Part shown: positions 16,706 through 24,337 of the stretch, one piece after another
How the letters are laid out: the number at the start of each line of letters is the position of its first letter
Numbering within the stretch: the stretch's first letter is position 1
Source of the DNA: Meiothermus hypogaeus
GTDB lineage: Bacteria > Deinococcota > Deinococci > Deinococcales > Thermaceae
DNA length: 38,218 bases
Assembly (NCBI RefSeq): GCF_003574035.1
Contig: NZ_QWKY01000031.1
Span: forward strand, 1 to 38,218
Direction: 5' to 3'
Notes under the pieces: generated by a model
What the model saw: only the letters and a program-made list of their open reading frames with translations
Database searches by the model: none
What the model was told of the DNA's origin: nothing
Translations under genes and position numbers: made by a program

Positions 16706-17470
16706 TCAGCTGCCTGCAACCCGCGTGCCTGCTGTGCCTTCCAGCACCGCCTGCAAGATGCCCGGGCTTCCCCTGGCTATGGTGGCCCAGGGAGCGCCTT
16801 TGCTGAGGGCATTCAGGGCGGCCTCGACCTTGGGAATCATGCCGCCGGATATGGTGCCGTCCAGGATTAGGGCCTGTACCTGCGACGCGCTGAGTTCGGC
16901 GAAGCGGCTGCTGGGGTCTTTGGGGTCGCGCAGCACCCCCACCACATCGGTCAGGAAGACTGCCGGCAGGTGTAGCGCCCCGGCGATGGCCCCGGCGGCG
17001 GTGTCGGCATTGATGTTGAGAGGGCCCTGGGCATCGAGGCCGATGGGGGCGATCAGGGGGGTCAGGCCTGCTTGCAGCAGTTTTTCCAGAACCGGGGTGT
17101 TGATCCGGGTGACCTCGCCCACCCGGCCCAGTATGGGGTCTAACGGGCGGGCCTCGAGCAGACCCGTATCGCGCCCCGTCAGGGCCACGCTGGGCCGCCC
17201 GCGGCGCGAGAGGCCCTCGGCCAGTTGTTTGCCCAGGGTGGTGAGCACCATCTCCACCACTTCCATCTGCTCGGGTGGGGTAATCCGCAACCCCTGGTAA
17301 AAATGGGTCTCGAAGCCCATCCGGTTCAGCCACTCGCCAATGCGGGGGCCGCCGCCATGCACCAGCACCAGCGGGCCGGGATAGCCCCCGATTTCATCCA
17401 GCAACTCGCCTGCTTCCTTGAGGCTACCCCCAATTTTTACCAGCAAAGCCGGTTCCATGACGTCAATCAT
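16706..17470 (-). CDS. argB: Acetylglutamate kinase
   Basis: A 254-residue amino-acid kinase that phosphorylates N-acetylglutamate in arginine biosynthesis. LLVKIGGSLKE holds the ATP-site lysine, VLVHGGGPRIGEW the substrate glycine loop, LNINADTAAGAIAGAL the acetylglutamate-binding segment, and DGTISGGMIPKVEAAL the C-terminal nucleotide motif. A LysW-dependent LysZ of the lysine pathway is the main alternative in Thermaceae, since the two are close homologues; the lone context does not decide. A TACACT box lies four bases before the ATG at 17470. A second in-frame ATG at 17458 would remove four residues. Its promoter region overlaps the divergent tRNA-Val promoter. Confidence 0.85.
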   Translation of the reverse strand: MIDVMEPALLVKIGGSLKEAGELLDEIGGYPGPLVLVHGGGPRIGEWLNRMGFETHFYQGLRITPPEQMEVVEMVLTTLGKQLAEGLSRRGRPSVALTGRDTGLLEARPLDPILGRVGEVTRINTPVLEKLLQAGLTPLIAPIGLDAQGPLNINADTAAGAIAGALHLPAVFLTDVVGVLRDPKDPSSRFAELSASQVQALILDGTISGGMIPKVEAALNALSKGAPWATIARGSPGILQAVLEGTAGTRVAGS

Positions 17471-17474
17471 ACCT

Positions 17475-17480
17475 AGTGTA
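17475..17480 (-). promoter_or_regulatory. argB -10 box
   Basis: TACACT on the minus strand lies four bases before the argB ATG. The divergent tRNA promoter's TTGACA (17496-17501) covers the position of any -35 box, so the two promoters probably compete. Confidence 0.45.
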
Positions 17481-17495
17481 CGGCTTTAGTTTGGC

Positions 17496-17524
17496 TTGAC
17501 ACGTCCAGAGGCCGGTGTTACCCT
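17496..17524 (+). promoter_or_regulatory. tRNA-Val promoter
   Basis: A consensus TTGACA (17496-17501), a 17-bp spacer and TACCCT (17519-17524) precede the tRNA by about 35 bases. It is the best consensus promoter in the window, as expected for a stable RNA. Confidence 0.8.
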
Positions 17525-17558
17525 TTTGAATGCGCTTGCTCGAGCAGGCGGCTATCAA

Positions 17559-17633
17559 GGGCGATTAGCTCAGCGGGAGAGCACACGCTTCACACGCGTG
17601 GGGTCGTAGGTTCAAATCCTACATCGCCCACCA
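17559..17633 (+). tRNA. tRNA-Val(CAC), intact, with encoded CCA
   Basis: The acceptor stem is GGGCGAT with ATCGCCC, the D-arm GCTC/GAGC, the anticodon stem CACGC/GCGTG with loop TTCACAC (anticodon CAC at 17591-17593), the T-arm GTAGG/CCTAC with TTCAAAT, then A and CCA. All stems pair perfectly. Its 3' 46 bases are the left attachment site of the integrated element; the integration rebuilt the gene, and the displaced copy of the 3' end lies at 25245-25290. Confidence 0.98.
17588..17633 (+). repeat. attL: 46-bp core in tRNA-Val
   Basis: This sequence, from the anticodon loop to the CCA end, is identical to 25245-25290. The bases on either side of the two copies differ, so 46 bp is the exact length of the direct repeat. 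It is a typical tRNA 3'-end target for a tyrosine integrase. Confidence 0.95.
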
Positions 17634-17652
17634 GCACCAGGACGCAAAAAAA

Positions 17653-17676
17653 CGGAGTCGCTCAGGCTCCGGTTTT
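17653..17676 (+). terminator. Element-borne terminator after tRNA-Val
   Basis: CGGAG (17653-17657) pairs with CTCCG (17667-17671), then TTTT and CGCTTTT follow. It lies inside the element and replaces the native tRNA terminator, which integration has moved to about 25298. Confidence 0.65.
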
Positions 17677-17682
17677 CGCTTT

Positions 17683-17703
17683 TACCCCCAAAAATTACCC
17701 CCA
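17683..17703 (+). promoter_or_regulatory. Integrase arm-type sites, left pair
   Basis: TACCCCCA occurs at 17683-17690 and 17696-17703, 13 bp apart in direct orientation, between attL and the integrase stop codon. The same octamer at the same 13-bp pitch lies inside attR. This is the layout expected of arm-binding sites of a lambda-type integrase. Confidence 0.65.
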
Positions 17704-17715
17704 TTGGGCCTCGAG

Positions 17716-18879
17716 CTAGGCTCGGTGACGGGGGGCACCCAGCAGGTCTTCCAGGGCCAACACCCCTTGTTGCCGCTCCTCGCTTAGCAGGTGGCGATAT
17801 ACCGAAAGGGTCACGCTCGGGTTGCCATGCCCCAGCCGCTCCGACACCAGGCTCACGTCCACCCCTCGGGCCAGCAGCAGCGACGCGGCGGTATGCCGCA
17901 GGTCGTGAATGCGCACCTGTGGAAAGTCGGGGTGCTCTTCCTGGATGCGCCCGACCAGGCGGCGCAGGAAGTGGTTAGGCGCGTTGATGTCTAGGGGCTT
18001 GTCCAGGCCGAACACAAAGGTTCCTTGCAGCGCTCGGGGGGTATACCCCTCGGCTAGCAAGCCGTCATAGCGGGCCTTCAGCCGGGCCAGCAGGTCAGCC
18101 GGAATCGGGATAACCCGCCTGGCCGCTCGGGTCTTCAGGGGGCCCAGGGCAGGCTTGCTCCCTTGCAGGGTGTATTGCCGCTCCACCTTCAGCGTGGCCC
18201 CTACGAAGTCCACATCCCGCCACTGCAGCCCCAGCGCCTCCCCCTTGCGCAGCCCAAGCTGTACCAGCACCCGCAGCATGAGGGCCATCACCAAGCTTTT
18301 GGAGGCATCAGCATATTCCAGTAGCAGGCGCACCTGCAAAGGCTCCAGGTGTTGCGCGGCCTTCTCCCGCTCCGACGCTCGGGGTAGCCGCACCGCAGCG
18401 CTCGGGTCGCGGTGGATGAGCTCAAGGGCCAGCGCCTCCCGCAGCACCAACCGTACCCGCTCCAGCACCTTAGCCACCGTGCGGGGACTGTGGCCTCTCC
18501 CTACCCCATCCAGCATCCGGCGCAGGTCGTGGGGGGTGAGCTTTTGCAGGGGGATATCCCCTATATGCTCCAGGGCCAGGGCCAGTTCCCGTGCGTAGTT
18601 GCGCCGGGTGTTGGCAGCCTTGCCCCGAGTATGGCGCTCCAGTACCTCTTTGGCGAAGTCCCCGAAGCGGCGGCGGTCAGGACGCGCTACCAGCCCCCGG
18701 CTGTGCTGGACAAGGTACTCGTGAGCCTTTTGCAGGGCCTCCTTCTGGCTAGCCGCATATACCGATACCCGGCGGCGGTGAACCCCGTCCGGCTCGGTCA
18801 CGTAAAAGCGGCACTCCCAGAGCCCGTCACGCCGTTGCCTGACGTTGCCTTGCAGGTTAGCGGCTCGCTTCTTGCTCAT
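17716..18879 (-). CDS. int: Tyrosine integrase of the element
   Basis: A 387-residue site-specific recombinase that would integrate and excise the element at tRNA-Val. The N-terminal arm-binding domain (about residues 1-60, GNVRQRRDGLWECRF) is of the AP2-like type, followed by a SAM-like core-binding domain (70-160) and the catalytic domain. The active-site set is complete: Arg211 (LGLRKGEALGL), Lys249 (PLKTRAARR), His325 and Arg328 (HDLRH), His351 (RLGHGN), and Tyr361 (SVYRHLL). Nothing suggests inactivation. Its stop lies 83 bp from attL, the usual place for an integrase. The start overlaps the end of the 70-aa gene by 23 bases, so the two are co-translated. Confidence 0.96.
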   Translation of the reverse strand: MSKKRAANLQGNVRQRRDGLWECRFYVTEPDGVHRRRVSVYAASQKEALQKAHEYLVQHSRGLVARPDRRRFGDFAKEVLERHTRGKAANTRRNYARELALALEHIGDIPLQKLTPHDLRRMLDGVGRGHSPRTVAKVLERVRLVLREALALELIHRDPSAAVRLPRASEREKAAQHLEPLQVRLLLEYADASKSLVMALMLRVLVQLGLRKGEALGLQWRDVDFVGATLKVERQYTLQGSKPALGPLKTRAARRVIPIPADLLARLKARYDGLLAEGYTPRALQGTFVFGLDKPLDINAPNHFLRRLVGRIQEEHPDFPQVRIHDLRHTAASLLLARGVDVSLVSERLGHGNPSVTLSVYRHLLSEERQQGVLALEDLLGAPRHRA

Positions 18880-19069
18880 CCTCGGCCTCCAGTGCTGTAA
18901 AACCGGCTTCTACCACAGCCCCGCGCTCCTCGGGGGTGAGCAGCTTGAAGCGCTCGAGCACCGCAGCCTTGCCCCGAACGCGAACGGTGAAGGTGGCCTC
19001 ACCAGGGCGCAGCCGGGTAACTCCAAGGGCCTTGAGCCGTACTTCATCCGGCGGTGGTTTTCTTGGCAT
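18857..19069 (-). CDS. Small protein encoded just upstream of the integrase
   Basis: A 70-residue protein I do not recognise. It is basic at the N-terminus (MPRKPPPDEVRLKALGV) and acidic at the end (ALEAEDEQEASR), with a beta-like middle (ATFTVRVRGKAAV) and a helix. Its ATG is exactly six bases after a TAAGAT -10 box, so it is probably leaderless and carries the integrase gene on the same transcript. It could be a recombination directionality factor or regulator; this is inference from position and size only. Confidence 0.65.
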   Translation of the reverse strand: MPRKPPPDEVRLKALGVTRLRPGEATFTVRVRGKAAVLERFKLLTPEERGAVVEAGFTALEAEDEQEASR

Positions 19070-19358
19070 GTATAAATCTTACCATGCGAACGGGTGATAT
19101 TTCCTCTAAACAGTATTAGGGAAATTTTCCCCAGCCGTAATCGAGCGCGGTCTTGAACCCCAGCGCGTGTGGGTGGCAGTTGCAAGGGTTGAACCTTTTT
19201 AAGCCTGACAAATTCCAACATTATGCCAGGGGCCACACGGTGGGGGGTCCACCTCTCTCACTTGTGGGTACTGCGCTCTGACTGCGAACCGTTCGCAGTC
19301 AGGGGGTAGACACCGGGCTTTTTTTTAGGGGTTGCACGGGTCGGTTCTGCGGAACCCC
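19070..19358. promoter_or_regulatory. Control region upstream of the 70-aa/integrase unit
   Basis: TAAGAT (ATCTTA at 19076-19081) on the minus strand is the -10 box of the 70-aa/integrase unit. GGGAAA-T-TTTCCC (19119-19131) and CTGACTGCGAA-CCG-TTCGCAGTCAG (19278-19302) are perfect inverted repeats, the second with 11-bp arms. Neither is followed by a T-run, so operators are likelier than terminators. I see no gene here. Confidence 0.5.
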
Positions 19359-19733
19359 TCAGTTCAGCCGGTAGTCCCCCTCGAACCGGGCGGTGACCAC
19401 CTCGCGGGTCATCTCGAGCTCGAACATGACCTTGAGGGCCTCGGCTATCGCGGTGACGGCTCGAGGGTCGGAAGGGTCAGCGCGTTGCGTGGTAAGACGC
19501 AAAAAGCGCAGCCCCTCGAGGATGCTCCGGCGCACCTCGGTTACCCAGTCCCCCTCCAGGGCTTGGCGCTTAGAGCGGAAAAACGCGGCAAGATGAGGAT
19601 CATGGGCCAATCGGGCGCGGTAGTTGCGCAAGGTTCGGGGGCTGATTCCATACTTGCGGCAGGTTTCCAGGTCGCCTGCGGTCACAGCTTCGGCCAGGAT
19701 AGCGGCGGCTCTTTCGGGATTGAACGCAGGCAT
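19359..19733 (-). CDS. HTH protein resembling a phage terminase small subunit
   Basis: A 124-residue protein. Residues 8-40 (AAAILAEAVTAGDLETCRKY, then GISPRTLRNYRARL) are a helix-turn-helix of the kind found in TerS-type packaging proteins, and HDPHLAAFFRSKRQALEGDW leads into a long helical region suitable for oligomerisation. The end (TARFEGDYRLN) is short and polar. The ATG at 19733 is preferred over a longer frame from 19805 because AGAGGA lies just before it. TerS proteins pick the DNA to be packaged, and satellites use their own to redirect a helper phage; that role is inferred. A different HTH regulator is the main alternative. Confidence 0.6.
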   Translation of the reverse strand: MPAFNPERAAAILAEAVTAGDLETCRKYGISPRTLRNYRARLAHDPHLAAFFRSKRQALEGDWVTEVRRSILEGLRFLRLTTQRADPSDPRAVTAIAEALKVMFELEMTREVVTARFEGDYRLN

Positions 19734-19927
19734 ACTTCCTCTATTGGTCAAATACCCCCACCAACCGCTGACGCGGTTTGGCGGAGGATTGTCTCTGGAC
19801 TCCACCGCAGTTCCAGATACCTTTGCAGGCGTCTAGCTTTGGCTTCTTCATCCGAGACATCTGCGTGTGGGTACACGCCCCGAACATCAGCGGTGGCTGA
19901 CAAGCACCCTGTGCTCATCCAGTCCTG

Positions 19928-20092
19928 TCAGATGAGCAACGTTCTCAAGGCGGTATTTCCGGCCGCGATGAGGTCGGCGCGACCCCTGAACCCGCACACC
20001 TCGCACTGGAATATCAGCCCCGCACCGGATCGGTTGGCCCTGGCGCAGCTGCCGCAGTTGCAGCAAGATGCGGCGGGTGGGGTTGTGGGAAC
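19928..20092 (-). pseudogene. C-terminal remnant of a TnpB (IS200/IS605-type) protein
   Basis: Translation of 20092-19928 gives 54 codons and a stop holding the TnpB zinc ribbon: CCNCGSC, then a gap, then FQCEVCGFRGRADLIAAGN. The second half (CxxCGF...AD...AAxN) is diagnostic; the first has the CxxC pair. No start and no RuvC part remain upstream, where the frame loses similarity at once. It lies between two element genes, showing that an insertion sequence once entered here and decayed. Confidence 0.75.
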
Positions 20093-20160
20093 CAATGAGC
20101 AAAGAAAAATCCCCCTCGAGGTGCCCGGTGGGCCTTCCCCTAGGGGGATGTATGAGTTAA

Positions 20161-20391
20161 CTATAGCACAACCCGTCGTTTTGTTGCCCTACGAGCCAGC
20201 GCGATCTCCCGCGCCCCATTGACCACGTCAGACCAAATGCCTTGCAACAACCTAACTTGATCAGGAAAATACCCTTCGAAAAAACCCGGATCACGGCGCA
20301 CTTCGGCAATTACAGCTTCACGCTCCTCGAGGCTCTCCGACAAGGCAGCCTGAATGAGGAAAGAACGAGCCTGTTCGAACGTGCGTTTCAC
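20161..20391 (-). CDS. Small helical protein after the fusion gene
   Basis: A 76-residue, largely helical protein of unknown function: FEQARSFLIQAALSESLEER, then EAVIAEVRRDPGFFEGYFP and a basic end (ARRATKRRVVL). Its GTG start overlaps the stop of the upstream gene by four bases and GGAGGT lies four bases before it, so it is translationally coupled to the metalloprotease-like gene and may be its partner or inhibitor (inference). About 70 bases after it lie the decayed TnpB sequences. Confidence 0.7.
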   Translation of the reverse strand: MKRTFEQARSFLIQAALSESLEEREAVIAEVRRDPGFFEGYFPDQVRLLQGIWSDVVNGAREIALARRATKRRVVL

Positions 20392-21554
20392 GGTGACCTC
20401 CTGAACGCGAGCAGCCGCCGAACGCGCGCGGCCCAGCGCTCATCGTCTCTAGTATACTCCACGACATCTTCCACTAGAGGAGCAGGGAAGCCTCGATCCA
20501 GCAGGGCGGCGCGCAGGTATTGACGAACATTCGCGGTTTGGCGAGTACCCTCGAGCCAATCCTCGCCAAGAAGCTGAACCAGTTCTTCCACCGCCTCGGC
20601 TAGCACACGGTAGTACCCAAATCCCCGCGTGTCCGCCCCGGTGGCTTCCCGCATGACCCGATCCGCGAAGTAATCCGCGCTACCCTCCTCCAGGGGATAG
20701 AAGGGGAGAACTTCCCGCCGGCGAAGGTGCCACCACTCGTGTGCCAGGGAGCGCGCACCTATAGCCCGGTCCCATACCGACCCCTTCAGCTCGCTCAGAA
20801 CCTGCGGACCGATGACCACTTCGTCCAGGAAGCGGTTAGCCCTGGCAAAAGGGTCGATGACCGCCAGTGTCTCGGGCAGCCCACGCTGCCTGGCAAGCTG
20901 GAGCCACCGCTGTTGAATCTTTCCCAGTCGCTCAGGCGTGGGAGCTATGTGGAATCTCGGTGTGCCTGACAGCGGATATCGCTCGCTCAACCACCGCTGC
21001 ATGGCCCCAAACACCTCTACCGCACTCGCCCCGCGAAGCAGGCGGTCATTGGGGATACGCCGATCGGGGGGCAACTGTTCGGGGCTCAGGCTGGGCTCCT
21101 GCTCCACGCCCTGCATCGTACCCTCGAGCACCACCCCCACCACCGTACACCGGCAGTTCACCACCTCCCCCGCCGGAGCCCCCAGGCTGCGGTCACCGGG
21201 ATAACGCAGCCTCGAGCCTGCCGGGGTGAGGAAGGGCTCCCCGATGGGCACGGTCACCCCGTCCATGCGGCGCACCACCGCCACGGGTTGGCTTCCTGCA
21301 TACAGAGCCACCCCCTCCCGTGGCTCGGGGTAGTAGCGGCGCACCCGGCTCAGGGCCTCGAGCAGCCACTCCTCAGCACTGGGGTGGGGCATACCGGGGT
21401 AGCGGGCGTGGGCCTCGAGGTCGGCCCGGCTCGGGCGCACCAGCCGGGCTACCACCTCCCCATCCGCCTCCACAGTTAGCAAGGGGTGGCCTATCGCCTC
21501 GAGCCGGTCTACCAGTTGGGGCAGCCGGGCGAAGAGGGCGGGCCAGGGGGTCAC
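20388..21554 (-). CDS. Fusion of a phage head-morphogenesis-like tail and a zinc-metalloprotease-like domain
   Basis: A 388-residue protein. The segment near residues 105-140, with LRYPGD (116-121) and EVVNCRC (130-136), matches the C-terminal signature of Mu gpF/SPP1 gp7-type head-morphogenesis proteins. The N-terminal 60 residues are helical. The second half carries HEWWH (272-276) within a helix and, 13 residues later, Glu289 in PLEEGSADYFADRV, the zincin pattern HExxH...E of gluzincins. Family HEXXH peptidases use this set to hold zinc. GTG at 21554 overlaps the replication gene's stop by four bases. In the satellite it could act on a helper phage head or be an effector carried by the particle; both are inference. 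Confidence 0.7.
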   Translation of the reverse strand: MTPWPALFARLPQLVDRLEAIGHPLLTVEADGEVVARLVRPSRADLEAHARYPGMPHPSAEEWLLEALSRVRRYYPEPREGVALYAGSQPVAVVRRMDGVTVPIGEPFLTPAGSRLRYPGDRSLGAPAGEVVNCRCTVVGVVLEGTMQGVEQEPSLSPEQLPPDRRIPNDRLLRGASAVEVFGAMQRWLSERYPLSGTPRFHIAPTPERLGKIQQRWLQLARQRGLPETLAVIDPFARANRFLDEVVIGPQVLSELKGSVWDRAIGARSLAHEWWHLRRREVLPFYPLEEGSADYFADRVMREATGADTRGFGYYRVLAEAVEELVQLLGEDWLEGTRQTANVRQYLRAALLDRGFPAPLVEDVVEYTRDDERWAARVRRLLAFRRSP

Positions 21555-24337
21555 AGAATCAACACCTCCCAGTCACCCGGGTCTTCTCCTTCACCTTGCG
21601 TAGAAAGATGGGGGGTGGAAATGTCACAAACGTCATCAACGTCACCGATGCGTCCTGCACGTGATTCTTCGGGTGACATTTGCCCGTGGGGGGTGACATT
21701 TGAAACGTCACCGGGTGGGGCTGAAATGTCATCCGGTGGGGGGGTGACATTTGCGGTGACATTTGAAACGTCATCGGGGGAGGGGAATGTCACCTCAGAA
21801 GTGCGTCCTGCACGAGCTTCTGACATTGGTGACATTTGTGACGTTTGTTCCCCCCCTTCTTTCTGTATGGCTATCTTCCAGCGGCGCTTGTCCCTCTCCC
21901 GTTTGAGGGGGTCAACCTGTACCCCCACCTTGCGCAGCGCGGGGGCTGTGCGCTTGAGCCAGGAAGCCACGGCGTGGGGGGTGCGGGGCCAGCCCTCGGG
22001 GGGCTTCTTGCCCCCCCCGCGTAATGCCTCCAACTGCTCGAGCAGTTCCCCGGCGCTACCCTCGAAGGGCCCCCCCTCCACCAGCCGTAGCAGCAGAGGG
22101 TATAGGGGCTCGTTATCCAGCCCCACCCGCACCGCGTCCGCCCTCATCTCCGTGAACGCCTGCTCGAACACCCCGACCTTGGTGTACCCCGACTCAGCCG
22201 CCAGGGCCCAGCGGGCGAAGTCGGCCAGGCGCACGTTGGGGGTGCGGGTGCGGGGGAGGTCGCGCAGGGCCAGGGCGGTCAGGTCGAGCAGGCTCCCCAG
22301 CGCCCGAGGGTGGGCCTCCTCGAAGTCAGCCCACAGTTCGGCCTCGGGCTGGTAGTGGTCGAGGGGGGGGAGGTGCAGCAGGATGGAGCGGTCTACCAGG
22401 TCTTGCTGTGTCAGATAATCGGTAATCCCGTTGAGGATTATCGGCCGCCGGGCCCGCAGAAACACCTCGTCATCGTTGGTGTAAAGCTCTCTGTCCCGGT
22501 GCAGCGCGCCGGTGGCTATCTTGCACAGCCCATCAGCCAGCCAGCCCGGTAAGCCGGATACGTTGTCAAACGCCAGAATGTGACTGTGCTTAGCCGCGAT
22601 GAACAGGTCGCGCGCCTCACGGGGGAGACTGCCCACATCCCCGGAAGGGTCTATGAGCCGCTGTAGCGTGCGGGCCAGGGTGCTTTTGCCGCTCCCCTGC
22701 TCCCCGGAGAGGGCCAGCACCGGGTAGGGGCCCGCGCTCAGCGTCCCCAGCGCCCAGGCCAGCACCAGGGTGAGGGGGGCTTCCTCCAGCGCCCAGGGGC
22801 TCAGGATATCCTTCAACGCTTCGCCCCCACCCTGTATCGGGATGGGCAGCGCCCCGGTGGCCTTGCTACGCCGGAAGCGCACCTCGGGGGGCAGGACGCT
22901 CCAGCCCTCAGCGGTGATGCGCACAGCCTGCCAGTCCGGGCGGCCCAGGTCGAGCCACACCGCTCCGTCCTGGTGGGCTACCCGGGTATGCACCGGGTGC
23001 TCATCCCCGGCAAAGAGCGCTCTGGCCTCCACGGTGGCCAGGGCATCCTGCAACGCCTGCGCGTTGGGTGGCCTGTCCCGCTCCTCGTAGTACAGTCGGG
23101 TGAGCCAGAGTCTGAAGGCCCTCGAGCGCACGGGCCAGTTTTCCGTGTGGTCTTCCACCCGGACGGTGGCCCAGGCGGTGGACTCCCCGTCCTTCCACAG
23201 TTCGCTGTACTCGAGGGCCAGCCGGGTGAGTTCCCTGGCGGTGGTGGGCTCGGCCTCATCCCCCCTGGCGTGCTCCCGCAGGGCCTTCTGCATGGCCCCC
23301 ACTCCCACCCCCAGCTTGCTTGCGGCCTGCTTGAGCAGCAGGTCTACGCTCACCGGGTCGAGTCCTTGCAGGGCCTCGAGGAGGGCGGCTCTTTGCTCGG
23401 GCCAGCTTTCGGGAGTCAGCCCCTCGAGGAGCTTCACCGCCTGCCGGTGGGCCTCGAGGGCTTCAGCCGGTGCGAGGGAGTGCCCACCCCTGCCCTCATC
23501 AGCGGGCAACTCGAGCGGCGCCCCCTGCCCGTACCTCAGCCCGTCCCGCGCGGTGGTCTCGGCCTCGGAGAGGGGCAACCCGCTCCGCACCCCAGCCTCA
23601 GCCAGGGCGCGGATGCCCTGCTCAGGGGCAAGCCCCAGGTGCGTATACCCCCCCATCAGCCGGGCGGCGTTGAGCAGTGTGTTGTGCCGCGTCCCTTCAG
23701 GAGCAGCCGCTACCCGCTCACAGGCCCAGTGCAGGAGCCCTTCCAGGCGGCGGCTCAGTCTGTCGCCCTTCAAGCCCCGGAAGCTCACGGCCTGGTACTC
23801 GGGCGGCGGTGGTGGAGGTGGGGGCAGGAGCTGGAGCAGCAGCCCCTCGGGGGCCAGGGGCAGTTCAGCCGGGGGCAGTAAGGGCACCTCCCAGTGGTAG
23901 GCCCCGCTCGGTAGCTCGGTAGGGGCAGCCGCAAGGTACGCCCTGCCCAGGCCGCGCAAGTCCAGCCCCGGCAACTTTTTGGCGGTGGTGGTGAGGGTTC
24001 CGATAACGCCCTGGGGCAGCTTCAGGAAGACATGCACCCCGCCCCGAGGGGTTCGCTGCCGGGGGGCCTCGGCTAGCTCGGGGTGTTCAGCCCGCAGTCC
24101 GTCCCAGGCCTGGGGGTCGTCGAAGTCGAGCACCAGCACCTCAGCCGGGGGCAGGATGCCCACCCCGGCCTGGGCCCCGGCCTGCCACCAGCGGTGCAGA
24201 ACCTCGGGGTCGGTGCTGGCGTCCTTCAACCCGTTAGGGGCCAGCCGCCCGTGCGGGCGCTTCTCGCCCGGTTGCAGGGGCAGGACGGCGTACCCCAGCC
24301 GGGCGTACTCGAGGGCGGCTCGCAGGGGGTTAGACAC
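21551..24337 (-). CDS. Bifunctional prim-pol primase/helicase replication protein
   Basis: A 928-residue replication initiator. The N-terminus is a prim-pol (AEP) domain: YARLGYAVLPLQPGEKRP, the catalytic acids Asp71-x-Asp73-Asp74 (VLDFDD), and His102 (RGGVHVFLKLP). A poly-Pro hinge follows near residue 172, then a PriCT-like helical part. Near residue 546 is Walker A (SGEQGSGKST) and near 587 Walker B (HILAFDN), with DRSILLHLPPL as a sensor/arginine-finger region, so this is a DUF927- or SF3-like helicase. The last 100 residues are low-complexity (repeats such as SNVT and DDIS) because the DNA beneath carries an iteron cluster. GTG at 24337 overlaps the upstream stop by eight bases. Confidence 0.9.
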   Translation of the reverse strand: MSNPLRAALEYARLGYAVLPLQPGEKRPHGRLAPNGLKDASTDPEVLHRWWQAGAQAGVGILPPAEVLVLDFDDPQAWDGLRAEHPELAEAPRQRTPRGGVHVFLKLPQGVIGTLTTTAKKLPGLDLRGLGRAYLAAAPTELPSGAYHWEVPLLPPAELPLAPEGLLLQLLPPPPPPPPEYQAVSFRGLKGDRLSRRLEGLLHWACERVAAAPEGTRHNTLLNAARLMGGYTHLGLAPEQGIRALAEAGVRSGLPLSEAETTARDGLRYGQGAPLELPADEGRGGHSLAPAEALEAHRQAVKLLEGLTPESWPEQRAALLEALQGLDPVSVDLLLKQAASKLGVGVGAMQKALREHARGDEAEPTTARELTRLALEYSELWKDGESTAWATVRVEDHTENWPVRSRAFRLWLTRLYYEERDRPPNAQALQDALATVEARALFAGDEHPVHTRVAHQDGAVWLDLGRPDWQAVRITAEGWSVLPPEVRFRRSKATGALPIPIQGGGEALKDILSPWALEEAPLTLVLAWALGTLSAGPYPVLALSGEQGSGKSTLARTLQRLIDPSGDVGSLPREARDLFIAAKHSHILAFDNVSGLPGWLADGLCKIATGALHRDRELYTNDDEVFLRARRPIILNGITDYLTQQDLVDRSILLHLPPLDHYQPEAELWADFEEAHPRALGSLLDLTALALRDLPRTRTPNVRLADFARWALAAESGYTKVGVFEQAFTEMRADAVRVGLDNEPLYPLLLRLVEGGPFEGSAGELLEQLEALRGGGKKPPEGWPRTPHAVASWLKRTAPALRKVGVQVDPLKRERDKRRWKIAIQKEGGEQTSQMSPMSEARAGRTSEVTFPSPDDVSNVTANVTPPPDDISAPPGDVSNVTPHGQMSPEESRAGRIGDVDDVCDISTPHLSTQGEGEDPGDWEVLIL
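21619..21846. promoter_or_regulatory. Iteron cluster, candidate replication origin inside the primase gene
   Basis: The heptamer TGACRTT or its complement occurs 14 times in 228 bp (starts near 21619, 21628, 21638, 21674, 21694, 21703, 21724, 21745, 21757, 21766, 21786, 21821, 21830 and 21839). Two copies of TGACATTTGAAACGTCA are identical (21694-21710, 21757-21773) and nearly palindromic. The two ends of the cluster each hold a tandem pair 9 bp apart in mirror orientation. Satellite origins of the SaPI type lie next to the Rep gene and use such iterons. Confidence 0.7.

Noticed and set aside
19319-19326. T-run as an intrinsic terminator
   Set aside because: No hairpin ends next to it on the plus strand; the palindrome at 19278-19302 is 16 bases away.
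22973-23881. Plus-strand 302-codon frame opposite the primase gene
   Set aside because: Gly/Pro-rich shadow of a gene with clear prim-pol and helicase motifs.
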